This document shows, piece after piece, positions 36,088 through 46,456 of a DNA stretch of 64,000 nt (within the stretch, counting starts at the first letter, position 1; every line of letters begins with the position of its first letter). The notes below the pieces were generated by a model. The model made no database searches and had not been told where the DNA came from. It worked only from the letters and a program-made list of their open reading frames with translations. Made by a program: the position numbers and the translations under genes. The stretch is from Carallia brachiata (lineage: Eukaryota > Streptophyta > Magnoliopsida > Malpighiales > Rhizophoraceae). Location: contig JADCRB010000037.1 of assembly GCA_021464245.1 (NCBI GenBank), positions 2,186,056-2,250,055 of the forward strand, in the 5' to 3' direction.

Positions 36088-36240
36088 AATATCACTTGAT
36101 CATATGTTTCGAGTTCGAACCCTAAAAATACAGTTATCTTAAATACTTGTGGGGGAGGCATTTACCGTCTACTGATATCTTATTTAAGTCAATTCAGATT
36201 AGTCAGTTTTTGTACTGGATACCGAGTAATCTTAAAAATA
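36088..36240 (+). repeat. Dispersed repeat family 2, copy 1
   Basis: It contains GAGTTCGAACCC, TTAAATACTTGTGGGG, TTTACCGTCT, then TCAGATTAGTCAGTTT and GGATACCGAGTAA with an A-rich end. Two further relatives in the same orientation lie at 46125-46262 and 55127-55256. The GTTCGAACC word resembles a tRNA B box, so a SINE is possible. Confidence 0.6.
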
Positions 36241-36806
36241 AAAAAATCTCCTTCAAAACTAGAACAAGAATTTAGGCATAAAATATGTAGCAGTCAAGTA
36301 AGGATGTCAGGAGAGTCTCAGGTCTAAATGAAACTAAAGAGAAGAAAAATATTTTTAAAAAGAAAAAAAAAAAATCAACCGAAAAAAAAAAAACTTCCAC
36401 CTCTAGCAACGACACCACGGCTATCGATCGGACAATGTACGACAGCTGTTAGCTTTATATGGAAAACAAACGGAACAGCATTCAATCTATTTCCTTATTT
36501 ATCTAATCTTTTTTCCTTTCGCTTTCTCAGCAACCAAACAGAACTGACATCCAAAGACGCGGAGCATTCTGACAAAAAAAAAAAAGGAAAAATGAAGTTC
36601 ATAATTTCTGTATAGGATTGGGAGTACGGAGAGCTTACAGGCACAAAACGCCGGAGAAATGCGGGTTCGCCGATCCCTATAAAGATCCGATACGTGAAAC
36701 GGGAAGCTCGACGAAGATTGTAAGCAAAGAAAAAGCACTTAGCAATCTTCTTGGTAATCGTGGGCGCTCGTTATTTCATTTTTCTTGGGAGAAACCGGGA
36801 ATTCGC

Positions 36807-36827
36807 AGAGAGAGAGAGAGAGAGAGA
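36807..36827. repeat. (AG)10 microsatellite
   Basis: An AG dinucleotide run in the presumed leader of the DUF3527 gene; on the transcribed strand it reads as CT repeats, as is common in plant leaders. Confidence 0.85.
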
Positions 36828-36852
36828 AAGATTCAGTACGGCGGAGGAGATG

Positions 36853-37372
36853 GGCGCATGTGGGATAAATATTTTTAAAGTCCTAAACCTTTAGATTTGT
36901 TTATATTTGAGTCCTAAACCTTTTTAATATTTCATTTGAGTTCTAAATCTTTTAACTTTTTTACTATATCAGTCCTTTAAATTACGAAAAGTAGTCAATC
37001 TATTAATAAGTGAGTTTAATTTAATAAAAATCATTTAAAAAAGCTTAAATACATGAGTTAAATATTTTTTTTATCAACAAAATATGCATATTAAATATTT
37101 TTTTAATCAACAAATATACGAATTAAATAGGCAACATGTATATTTTTTTATAAAAAAGACATTCAATTCATATATTTAATCTTTTTTAAATAATTTTTTG
37201 GTAAAGTTAAAATTATTTTTTAATAGATTGATCACTTTTATTAAACAGAGGGACTAATTTGGTAGAAAATCAAAAAGTTTAGGACTCAAATAAAATGTCA
37301 AAAAAGTTTAGGACTCAAACGTAAAAAAACCTAAAGGTTTAGGACTAAAAAAATCCTTATCCCGGCGCATGT
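36853..37372. mobile_element. 502-bp Mutator-type fold-back MITE with 9-bp target duplication
   Basis: The element proper is 36862-37363. Both ends begin GGGATAA when read inward, followed by TAGTCCTAAACCTTTAG-like sequence and a second TTTGAGTCCTAAAC word; the inverted arms extend about 200 bases each. The 9-bp direct duplication GGCGCATGT flanks it exactly (36853-36861 and 37364-37372). Nine-base duplications and long arms are typical of Mutator-like elements. There is no reading frame, so it would depend on a transposase supplied elsewhere. It lies at the 5' end of the DUF3527 gene. Confidence 0.9.
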
Positions 37373-37698
37373 GATGATGAACGGTGAGGAGTGCAGAGCA
37401 GGGAGTCGAGGAAGGTTCGGGGAGAGGAGATGTGGCGTTTCGATTTCGATCGGACGGTTGAAAGCAGGGTAGGCAAATAGGTGTAGGTGGCAATGGGGGT
37501 CCCGCAAGTCAGACTTGTTGCTCGATAGCGAATCCCGAAGCCACAGAGGTGGGACCCCAGAGTGGCGACGATGATTTCAGCGATTCCTGACTAGGGAATC
37601 GCTGGCCCTCGCGTCTTTTTCGAAAAACAATGTTTTCCTTCTGTTGCTGTCAGCGTTTTTACTTTTTGTTTTTTTGCTTGGGAATGGGTTATAAATAA

Positions 37699-38005
37699 GG
37701 CATAATGATTAATTTTACCCAATAGGTTTTTGCCTTTGTTATTTATTACCCAAAACGTTATTTTTTTTGAAATTATACCCAACACGTTAAAGTCGTCTGA
37801 TTAATTGTGCCCAAACTGTACTTTTTTCGTTAAGTCAGCTTATGTGGCAAATTGCAGATAGCCACATCAGATGGATCTCACCACATTGTGATAACACGTC
37901 AGCGTAAGCGATGACGTGGCACATAAATTATTTTTTTTTTGTAAAAAATAGAGGTTTTAAGTTTTTAAAATTAATTTTTTTGTTAATTAAAGGAAAAATA
38001 AGTAA
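37699..38005 (+). repeat. Left terminal inverted repeat of the MULE
   Basis: Begins GGCATAATGATTAATTTTAC and runs through the AATAGAGGTTTTAAG and GTTAATTAAAGG words. It pairs with the right end with scattered mismatches and small gaps. Confidence 0.9.
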
Positions 38006-38429
38006 AAGAATTTTAAAAAGAAAAACAAAAGAAACAGAGGGCTAAAAAATCGAGTTATCTTTTGTTGGCTTCAAAACCATATGAGAGGCAACAAAAGCAA
38101 CGATCATTTCCGACTCTAAAGCTTTCTGTTGTTTCATCCCTTTCTCAATTATGGAGCTTCATTTCACGAAATCTGCAGGGCCGATTGTGGGTTAAAGTCA
38201 GGTAAAGCGACAATCTCTATTTTTCTTAATTTTTGAGTTTTTATTCCCTCTACGGCTCTGTTTTGTTCAACCAATTTGTGGCTTTGAGTATTTTTTTCCC
38301 TCCACTGCTCTATTTTTTATTCCCACATGATGCTTTCTTTGTCTGTATTGGGCCAACAAAAAGGATATGGGGACCAGCGTGTGGGTTGGGGTTTGGAATA
38401 GTATGTGATGTCCCTTTCAACATTAGTGA

Positions 38430-39400
38430 TTAATCAATAGGGAAAAGGGGGTTTAATGTAATTAATTATTGTTTTGGTAAAGTGATTTGGGTTTTAAAAC
38501 TATAATTAGCATCTTATTAATATAACTACACTGTTAGCATAGTAACTTGGGTTTAGTGCCCGTAATTAGGGTTTTGGGTAATTGAATTAGGGTTTATACC
38601 ATATAATTTGGGGGTCTAATGCAATTAAGTAGTGTTTTGGTGAATTTAGTGGGAATTTGCAACTGTAATTGGTATTTTATTATTCTAATAACAGTATTAG
38701 CACAATAAATAGGGTTTAGTTCATGTAATTAGGGTTATGGCTCATTTAATTAGGGTTTATGCCATATAATTTGGGGTTTAATGTAATTAAGTAGTGTTTT
38801 GGTGAACTTAGTGGGAATTTGCAAGTGTAATTAGCATTTTATTATTCTAATAATAAAATTAGCACAATAACAAGGGTATAGTGCCTATTATTAAGGTTTT
38901 GGGGTAGTTGAATTAGGGGTTTTGCCATTAATTAGGTGGTTTATGTAATTAAGTAGCGTTTTACTAAACTGATTGGGAATTTGCCTTTAATAGCATTTTT
39001 AATCTAGTTATATTTTTGGTTTAGTGCCTATAATTAGGGTTTTAGGGTAATTGAATTGGGGTTTTGACCATATAATTTGGGGGGTTTAATGTAATTAATT
39101 AGTATTTTGGTGAACTAATTGGGGTTTTGGATATGTAATTAGCATTTTATTAATATAATTACAGTTTCAGCACAATAACTAAGGTTTAGTGTCTGTATTT
39201 AGGGTTATGGGGCAATTGATTTAGGGTGTATGCCATATAATATGGGGGTTTATTGATTTAGGGTATTTAGGGTTATGGGGTAATTGATTTGGGGTATTTT
39301 GCTGAACTGATTGGGAATTTGCAACTATAATTAGGTTTTTATTAATCTAATTACATTATTGACATATAATTAGGAAATCAGTAAACTAATTAGGGCATTA
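38430..39400 (+). repeat. Tandem array of about 163-bp units inside the MULE
   Basis: The marker GTTTAATGTAATTAA (or a close variant) starts near 38451, 38614, 38776, 38939, 39084 and 39248, giving steps of 163, 162, 163, 145 and 164 bases. Each unit also has TTAGGGTTT-type words, CCATATAATTTGGGG and GTAATTAGCATTTTATTA. The copies are diverged. The array lies between the left arm and the start of the PB1-like frame, probably in an intron or leader. Confidence 0.85.
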
Positions 39401-39658
39401 TAGTTTGGAATTTTGGTGTAATGAATTTAATTATGGTTTTTATCATACAATATTAGGGATTATGTCTATGATTGGTTTAATTAATGATATTATTAGAGTT
39501 GTATATAGGAAATACTATGTTAATGGTTGATGGGTGTATAAGTTGTTTATATATGCATATAACAAGTTTTAATTTTGACAATTCTTATGATTAGTATCCT
39601 AGGCAGGAATGAGCAGGTTTATCTATATAATTTTATTTCGTTTATGTAATGTAACAGG

Positions 39659-40756
39659 ATGGAAGAATTTGTCAGTTTGAGAATATTCCATGGTGGGAAG
39701 TTTATTGAGAAACCAAAATTCAAGTATGAGGGAGGAAATATTGAGATTGTGGACAATATTGATATAGACAAATTGTCAGACATAGAGGTAAGGTTAATTG
39801 CTAAAAAAATTATTAAATATTGTAATGTGGGTAGCATATACTTTAGGATTCCCGGAAGCAAACTATCATTTAGGGACTCATTAGTCCTCATGCAGAGTAA
39901 TGACAGTGTCATACATATGTCAAAACTCTTATCAAAACATGGGATTATAGATTTGTATTTGGAGCATTTAATAGATGAACCTGTGTTTGCTGACCACATG
40001 TTACTGCCTTCAACTGAGGATGTTGCTCATATTGGGGAGGATGCAAGACAGAATTTGCATGAAGGACCTGACAATGCACCAGTGGTTGAAGAGCGAAATG
40101 AGCCAGCAGTTGATGAAATACAAAATGTGGCATCTATGGGTGAAGAGTCTACAGAACAGGTGGTATCTGGGGCAGATATAATAAACAAAGTCCATGAGGC
40201 AGCTGCATCTGATGTCCAGATGGGTGCACCAGCTCATGAACAAAAAAATGATCCACCAACAAATGAAAACAGAGATGCTACAGCAAGTAATGAAGAAACT
40301 TATTCAAGTGGTAGTGAGGAAGAAGAGGAAGCAGTAAGGGTTGAAGCTATGGATTGTCTGTCAGACCATGGAAATGAAGAATTGAGGGCAGTGAGAAAGA
40401 AGGTCAAAGCTGAACATTTGAGCAAGTCAATACTTTGTTCATGTGTAAAATTAGTGAATTTTGGTGTGTTCTTATTTATTTTCCTGCAAGTCAAGTCTTT
40501 TGAGACTTTAAGCACAAGTAATAAGAGAAGGGTGACTGATGTGGATCCTCATCAATATGAACTTCCATTCAAAGCTTCAGGACTTCAATGGTTAGGACAT
40601 GCAAGCATCACTACAAGAAAGTTACAAGAGGCACGTTATTTTGTGTTACAAATCGTTCAATATATATCGTTTCAAAATTGTGAAATCATGTGTGTTCTCA
40701 TATTTAAAATATTGCTTTGTAGATGGCAACGAAGAATAGGCGAAATAAGTCTTTGA
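39659..40756 (+). CDS. PB1-like MuDR N-terminal protein, transposase core missing
   Basis: A 365-codon frame. Residues 1-105 (MEEFVSLRIFHGGKFI, then DKLSDIEVRLIAKKI and LYLEHLIDE) look like the PB1-like N-terminal domain found in plant MuDR-type transposases. An acidic, low-complexity middle (about 110-230, ending EEEEEAVRVEAMDCLSDHG) follows, then a basic patch (LRAVRKKVKAEH). The residues after that (SILCSCVKLVNFGVFLFIFL) look like translated intron. A 3' exon probably starts at 40723 after TTTGTAG and encodes MATKNRRNKSLRIEVGDINT up to a stop at 40872. The catalytic DDE region expected between the acidic part and the basic tail is absent, so the gene is an internal-deletion derivative. The true splicing is uncertain. 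Confidence 0.65.
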   Translation: MEEFVSLRIFHGGKFIEKPKFKYEGGNIEIVDNIDIDKLSDIEVRLIAKKIIKYCNVGSIYFRIPGSKLSFRDSLVLMQSNDSVIHMSKLLSKHGIIDLYLEHLIDEPVFADHMLLPSTEDVAHIGEDARQNLHEGPDNAPVVEERNEPAVDEIQNVASMGEESTEQVVSGADIINKVHEAAASDVQMGAPAHEQKNDPPTNENRDATASNEETYSSGSEEEEEAVRVEAMDCLSDHGNEELRAVRKKVKAEHLSKSILCSCVKLVNFGVFLFIFLQVKSFETLSTSNKRRVTDVDPHQYELPFKASGLQWLGHASITTRKLQEARYFVLQIVQYISFQNCEIMCVLIFKILLCRWQRRIGEISL

Positions 40757-41809
40757 GAATTGAAGTGGGGGACATTAATACAGCAGGTGTTGGGGTCACA
40801 AATCAGGTTGTCGCTGACAATGTCACGCAACGAAGCACATATGGAGAGGCTAATGAAGCTGCTAGAGAATAGACATATTTGTTTGCTGATCCTTTTTGTG
40901 CATTCTGTCACTGGATATTTTTTAGAACGCAAGCAGGGGAAATTTTTGGGATAGCAAACAGGAGAAATTTTTGTACTGTTTTAAAGATATCAGTTGTGAC
41001 ATTATATTGTTGTGTTTGCCCACTGACAAAATACAAACAACTTTGACTATGCTTTTTGAGCTAAGTTGGGACGTTGGTCATTTTGCTGTTAATTACGACC
41101 TTCATATCTTGCATTCTCTTTTTCTGTTATTTCTATGTTGCTTTGAGCATCGCAATATCTGCATTCAACATCAATTTCTGGATCACATGAACATTCTTTT
41201 GAATTGCCTGAATCACAAAGGAGGGTAAAAACATGATGAATTGGTCAATTTATTTTGGTTTCCGCAGTGAATATTTATGATGTTCAATTTTTTTTTGTCT
41301 TTTTTAAGGAATATTTGTGGGGTCTCTACTGCATTTAACTTTTCTTTTTTTAATCTATTTTTTAATTAAATTTGGCGTCAACATCTCTTCTTTTTTTTCA
41401 ACAGTCAAAGTTTTTCCCTTTTCCACATGTAAAACCTTGTTTGGTCGACCACATCGGTCAACCAAACATGAGCAGAATGCTCTAAAAAATGAGTGGTCCA
41501 CCACAATGGAGGACCACACAAGGTCAGAAGTGAGTGGTCGACCACTGTGGAGGACCAAACAATAATTTCTTCTTCTATTTCAATTAAAAAATAATTTTTT
41601 AATTGGTGCAATCTCATCTCCGACCCTCCCTCTTACCAATCCTATACATTGCACTCTTTAAGTTGAATTTTTAGATTAAGCTTTTGGAATGGATGACACA
41701 TAAATTTTCGGATACAAACTACCATTACACCAAAAGTAGATAATTTAACTTGCAATGCCAATGCATTTTGTTCTTGATATACACTTAATTCCAACTTCTC
41801 AACTAGTTC

Positions 41810-42556
41810 TTACTGGAACAACCAACATGCTACAAACAACAGAGCAAAGCTTATGCATGCAAGCTTGTACATAGCCACTTTGTTCTGCAATTTCACAACT
41901 TCTTGAATTCTTATGGCCTCATTATCAGCAACTTGCATATTCATCTTCATCACCTCATTAACCAAATCATCGTTGCAATTGCTTTGTTCAACTCCAGAAA
42001 TTAGGCAACTGATACGTTCCCTTAATATTGCCTTTTCGTTCTCTAACTTTGCAATATATTCTTCTGTTTATTAATTACCTCCTTAGCCCGTTCTGTATAA
42101 TCTATATCTTCCCATAAAAAGATCTTTTGCCTACAATCCTGCAAATAATAAGCTTTCTTAATAAGGTTCAGGTCCACACACAATGGTTAATTCATATAAC
42201 ATCAAGTTTCTAATAGACATTTTATCGAACACTTACAACCCAACACTTATACTTTCAGATTTAAACATGGAATTTTACCTTTTTTTCAAACAGCACAGCT
42301 CCTACATCTCAATGTAACATCAATTTTTCAACAAATACTTCAATAAAAAATTTATTGAACTATCATTTCTGTACATGTCATTTATTCTTTTTATATCATA
42401 ATTGTACCTGGTAGTTTGGGCATGACCAAAATCTTCGACCTGGATTTTTATCTGTCCAAGATGTTTGCAAACGAGCCAATGCTCCCAACTACAGCGTATG
42501 GCTTCGGTTCTCTTGCTGTTGAACGAACCACCTGAACCTGAAGAATAGGTGGACAT
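41810..42556 (-). pseudogene. GRF zinc-finger protein carried by the MULE, frameshifted
   Basis: The minus strand starts MSTYSSGSGGSFNSKRTEAI with RCS, then the frame must shift to read ARLQTSWTDKNPGRRFWSCP and NYQ, the plant GRF zinc-finger signature (CxCGxxAxLRTSWTxxNPGRRFWxCxNY). One base seems to be lost at about 42486 within the first cysteine pair. After a GTACAA donor, a later exon reads DCRQKIFLWEDIDYTERAKE, followed by a second frame change to EEYIAKLENEKAILRERIS. It ends in a hydrophobic anchor (LACISFALLFVACWLFQ) and a stop at 41810-41812. The layout (GRF finger, coiled coil, C-terminal membrane segment) is common in plant GRF proteins. Two frame breaks argue for a pseudogene. Confidence 0.7.
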
Positions 42557-42711
42557 GGATATTATCAGGGGGTTAGGGGTCAGGAAAAGAAATAGTAAGA
42601 AGGAGGAAGAAGGAGCAAATTCAAAGACTTGAGAGTTTGGGGTAAAAAATTTTTGAATTAGGGTTCTAGGTTGTTTGCAAATCTCTACAATATAAAAGAG
42701 AAGGTTTAAAT

Positions 42712-43023
42712 TTATTTTCCTTATTTTCCTTTAATTAGCAAAAAAAAAAAAAAATTTCACAACTTAAATCCTCTATTTTTGACAGAAAATAAAACTTCTG
42801 TGCCACGTCATAACCGATGCTGATGTGTCATCAACTTGTAGTGAGATGGATCTGACGTGGCTGTCCAAAATTTGCCACATAACCTCACTTAACGGAAAAG
42901 GTACAGATTGGGTACAATTAATCAGACGGATTTAACGTCTTGGGTATGATTTAAAAAAAAAAACGTTTAGGGTAATAACTTAACAAACGTAAAAACCTAT
43001 TGGGTAAAATTAATCATTATGCC
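42712..43023 (-). repeat. Right terminal inverted repeat of the MULE
   Basis: The reverse complement begins GGCATAATGATTAATTTTAC and follows the left arm, including AGACGTTAAATCCGTCTGAT and GACGTGGCACA. Confidence 0.9.
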
Positions 43024-43109
43024 TTATAAATAACGTTAAGGAGTTTTTGTCTTTTCATTCGAATCATCAGGGAAAAAGCGACGGGCAGACGGGTAAAATT
43101 GAGTTCACA

Positions 43110-43112
<3 letters not shown>

Positions 43113-43158
<46 letters not shown>
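43113..43158. repeat. (AT)23 microsatellite
   Basis: A pure AT dinucleotide run of 46 bases shortly after the right end of the MULE. Confidence 0.95.
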
Positions 43159-43159
<1 letters not shown>

Positions 43160-43160
<1 letters not shown>

Positions 43161-45000
43161 CAACAAAAGATTATCGTACACTATACAATAATTTTGTTTT
43201 ATATTTATATTGTGTTATTATTTATTTTATAAATTTCATTGCACATCTTTTATTTTAAAAAATAATAAAATAATTGATTTAGATCCGTTTTGTTTGTTGT
43301 AAAATAATTTACATTTGTAAAATATTTGCAGGAAAAAATATTTGTAGTGAAAATAATGATTTTTCTTTATTACTTACTTATAGTACAGTTTATATTTTTT
43401 CTGAAAATAACTTCAGCTCCGTAAAAAAAGAAATTATTTTACCTGAAAATCTGAAAATTTTTTCTAAATTTTGCCTATGTAAAATATTTTTCGTGAAATT
43501 TTTTCCTATAAAATTTTTTACAGGAAACAAACACACAATTACTTTAACTTGTTTCTCTGTCAATTGAATTAAAAGTTACAGAGAAATTATGCTAACGTAG
43601 AAATGAATGTAAATAGTTTATTAGTTGGTGATAATTGTGAAAAATAAACTCATGTTTTGGAGGCTTGTAAGAGCTCGATTAGGATTAGACGCGTTGATTA
43701 ATTAACAAAGAAGTACCCAAAAAAATACAAATTGAAAGCAAGCCACGTGTAAATTTATGGAAATTAAAGCTTAAAATGTGGGAATTCTAGCGATTGCTAC
43801 CAAACCAAATTGCCAAAATGTGGGAATCACTCTACCCTATATTTCTCGCATTTGTTGTCTTCTTTCTTCTCCGTCTCTTTGAGGCTTGTCGTATTCCAAT
43901 CTTCGGATGCATTGCACTTGCACCCCAATATCATATCATCACTTTACTCACCTTTTGCGGTAAGGCATGAAGGCTGTTGGCGATCCTTTGAACTTTGTTA
44001 AAGATGTAATAGAAAAAAAGACAAAAATTCCTAAAGCGAGATCTGAAAACAGTGATGAGAAAAAGAAAAAGGTGGTTTCTAACTAGTCGTGCATGTCCTG
44101 TTAATTTAACAAAGATGAAGAGTCTATTTGTCTATTGAGATTCTCATGAAAATTTGTATATTCATGTTGAGATGTATTTTGTGAAAGTTCTATTGGGCTT
44201 GCGATTTATGCTATAAAAACATTGTTTCAGTGAACAAGATTCTTATGTTGTGGGCTCTAAATAAGAGTGTTCTAGCCAAAAAAAATAAGAGTTTTATTTT
44301 CTTACGCCTTCCTTCTTAAAAAATATATCACTAGCATATGTACTTGTATATATACATTTATAAATAAAATGTTAAGAAGAATAAGAACAAAAGGAAGAGA
44401 GAAAATATGAGCAAGCATAGTTTCACGTAGGTTAACAAAGAGTCAACTAATCCCTTATAAATATGGAATACTTCTGATATAGGCTTTATTTTTTTTATTT
44501 TCTCAGTTTTATCATATATTAGATAAGTAGAATTCATTTTTTTTCTGGGAAATAATGTCTGTTTTTTGTCCAATTGCATGGAGGAAAATAATTTAATTAT
44601 AAGTGAGTTTTGAGTTCGAATATTTTATTTCTCAAAAAAAAAAACTTAGGGAAGAATATTTTATTTCTAGAACACACAAATAACAAGCCCCATCAGTGCT
44701 CTCGGCGCCATAATCTCGAATGGATTGGTGCTATCCCAGATTGATAACAAACAGAGAGGCCCAACCTTTTTCTTTCAGCAGAAAGGCCCAGCTTGAAAAG
44801 ATTGAGGTGCGCCGGACTCCAGTAATTGTGGCCTGCAAACCTCAACAAAGAGGCCCAAATTCAAGGTTACTTACATTGGTAGAGGTACTAGCCTATAGTG
44901 ACTAATACCTATACACCATGGAAAAAGAAAGTCCAGATTCGAGCAACTTTTACTTTGACACAACCATTTGCACGCAAACAAAACACAGCCGCCCGCCCAC
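43160..45000. other. AT-rich intergenic DNA
   Basis: No gene recognised. The segment 43280-43540 has GTTTTGTTTGTTGTAAAATA at the left and TTTTACAGGAAACAAACAC at the right, which suggests a small fold-back element, but I could not fix its ends. Three AGGCCCA words lie near 44757, 44785 and 44851. Confidence 0.4.
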
Positions 45001-45049
45001 CCAGAGTTTATGGGAAGTTTTTGGAGACTGAACGTTAGTACTACATAAG

Positions 45050-45275
45050 TACATCTCTGTGTGTGGTCTTTTGAATGATGTTAGATGCTTCTGCGATTGG
45101 GAATGGACAGTTAGCTTGCAGCATGTTTTGGGTGAGGCCAACTCTTGTGCTGATTTTCTGACGAAAGTTGGTGTAGATGGTAGCTCTAATGATCTTGTTT
45201 TGGAGCGACCTCTATTGAGACTTATGCCTCTCCTCAATAGTGACAGAAATGGGAATGTCTTCATTGGTAGTGAGT
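45050..45275 (+). mobile_element. LINE RNase H C-terminal fragment
   Basis: The plus-strand frame reads DWEWTVSLQHVLGEANSCAD followed by FLTKVGVDGSSNDLVL, the terminal part of the plant LINE RNase H domain (HVxREANxCADxLA), then a short LINE-like tail (LRLMPLLNSDRNG). An A-rich stretch follows near 45311. No reverse transcriptase is present. It is an old 5'-truncated insertion, opposite in strand to the one at 29.3 kb. Confidence 0.7.
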
Positions 45276-46124
45276 TAGTGGTTTATTTCCTTTCTTTCTT
45301 TTATATGTACAAAAAAAAACATACGTACATCTCTCTTTTTTCTTTCTTTTTGGTATAAAAATGTGAAAGTTAGGGTTATAATATATACAATTTTGCTAGG
45401 AAAATTGTGTCTATTAGAAGCGTGGGCATATGCACATCTCTTTATGAGAGAGGCAGAGCGAGTACTGGCGTAATCGGCAATAGGATAGACAAATATATAT
45501 TACTTAAGCATTACTGACTCACCTTTGTAAGCATATTCCCGCATAAGCAGTGGCCGATTCAAGAATTGGAATGGGTGGCAAATAGGTATTGAATTTTTTT
45601 TCCAACTTTTTTTATTATAAATAGTAACATAAATGGTCATATAATATTATTTTGTTAATAAATAATACCTTATACAGTAAAATAATATTATTTTAATTTC
45701 AGTTGAAAAAAAAGCAAGAGAGTAGAAGTAATACAAAATTTAGTAAGAGAAATATATTAATTTTAATGAGAATAATAATATAAATGTAAATTTTTATACT
45801 AATTTTTATTTTTTTCAATGAAAGCAATTGAGAGAAAATAAAACATAAATTTAAAGAGGGACAATAAATTAAATTAATATAAATTATACTTATTTTTTCT
45901 TTTTCAGAATAGGCAAGATCATATGGATGTGGATCCGTCGGTGCGCGCACAAGGAATAGTTGAAACGGACGCGCATGATTTATACGCACAAAGAGACAAT
46001 ATAACGGACACGGCAAAGATGATAACAGAGTTATACATTGTACACTCGGAAAAAAACGACAATCGACGGAGATAAAATCGAATAGAAACGACATAATCAA
46101 GAATCAAAAGTTTACAACCATTTA

Positions 46125-46262
46125 ATTAAAGCTCTTGAATTCAAATTTTTAAAGATATAACTATATTAAATATCTATTGAGAGAGTTTTACTAACTTTCA
46201 GAATTTTGTTTAAATCGATTCAAATTAATTAACTTATTAGACTGAATATTGAACAATTTAAA
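46125..46262 (+). repeat. Dispersed repeat family 2, copy 2
   Basis: It contains TTGAATTCAAATTTTTAAAG, TTAAATATCTATTGAGAGAG, TTTTACTAACTTTCAGAA and GACTGAATATTGAACAA, aligning along its length with the copies at 36.1 and 55.1 kb, and has an A-rich end. Confidence 0.6.
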
Positions 46263-46390
46263 AAAAAAAAATCAAAAGTTGTCGTTCGCTCGTGTATCGT
46301 CTTCTCCTATGTTCTCTGAATCATTGACCCACACACACATTTAAATGTGATAATAAAGCGCTCACCCAACGTCAAATTCATCTTGGAAAT

Positions 46391-46398
<8 letters not shown>

Positions 46399-46425
<27 letters not shown>
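46399..46425 (+). repeat. (TC)13 microsatellite in the COPT leader
   Basis: A TC run about 32 bases before the COPT start codon, directly followed by TATAACCCC. CT-rich leaders are frequent in plant genes. Confidence 0.85.
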
Positions 46426-46456
46426 ATAACCCCAAGTCAAATTTCATCTTGGTTCC

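Larger units (their letters stand above)
35568..36638 (-). other. Proposed intron in the 5' untranslated region of the DUF3527 gene
   Basis: On the minus strand a donor GTAAGCTC begins at 36638 and an acceptor TTTGCAG ends at 35568, giving a non-coding exon of about 36639-36852 and a leader ending at the ATG. The upstream block is GC-rich with a GA/CT repeat, like plant leaders. This is inference from splice-site fit only. The proposed intron contains a 36-bp tandem duplication and a dispersed repeat copy. Confidence 0.4.
37689..43033. mobile_element. 5.3-kb Mutator-like element (MULE) with long terminal inverted repeats
   Basis: The element spans 37699-43023 and is flanked by the perfect 10-bp duplication TTATAAATAA (37689-37698 and 43024-43033). 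The ends, read inward, start GGCATAATGATTAATTTTAC and match for about 310 bases (37699-38005 against 42712-43023), with shared words such as TGGCAAATT, ATGACGTGGCACA and AATAGAGG. Inside are a PB1-like MuDR N-terminal frame on the plus strand, a tandem array of about 163-bp units, and a broken GRF zinc-finger frame on the minus strand. No DDE transposase core or SWIM zinc finger is visible, so it is non-autonomous. Target duplications of 9-10 bases and long arms place it in Mutator. Confidence 0.93.
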
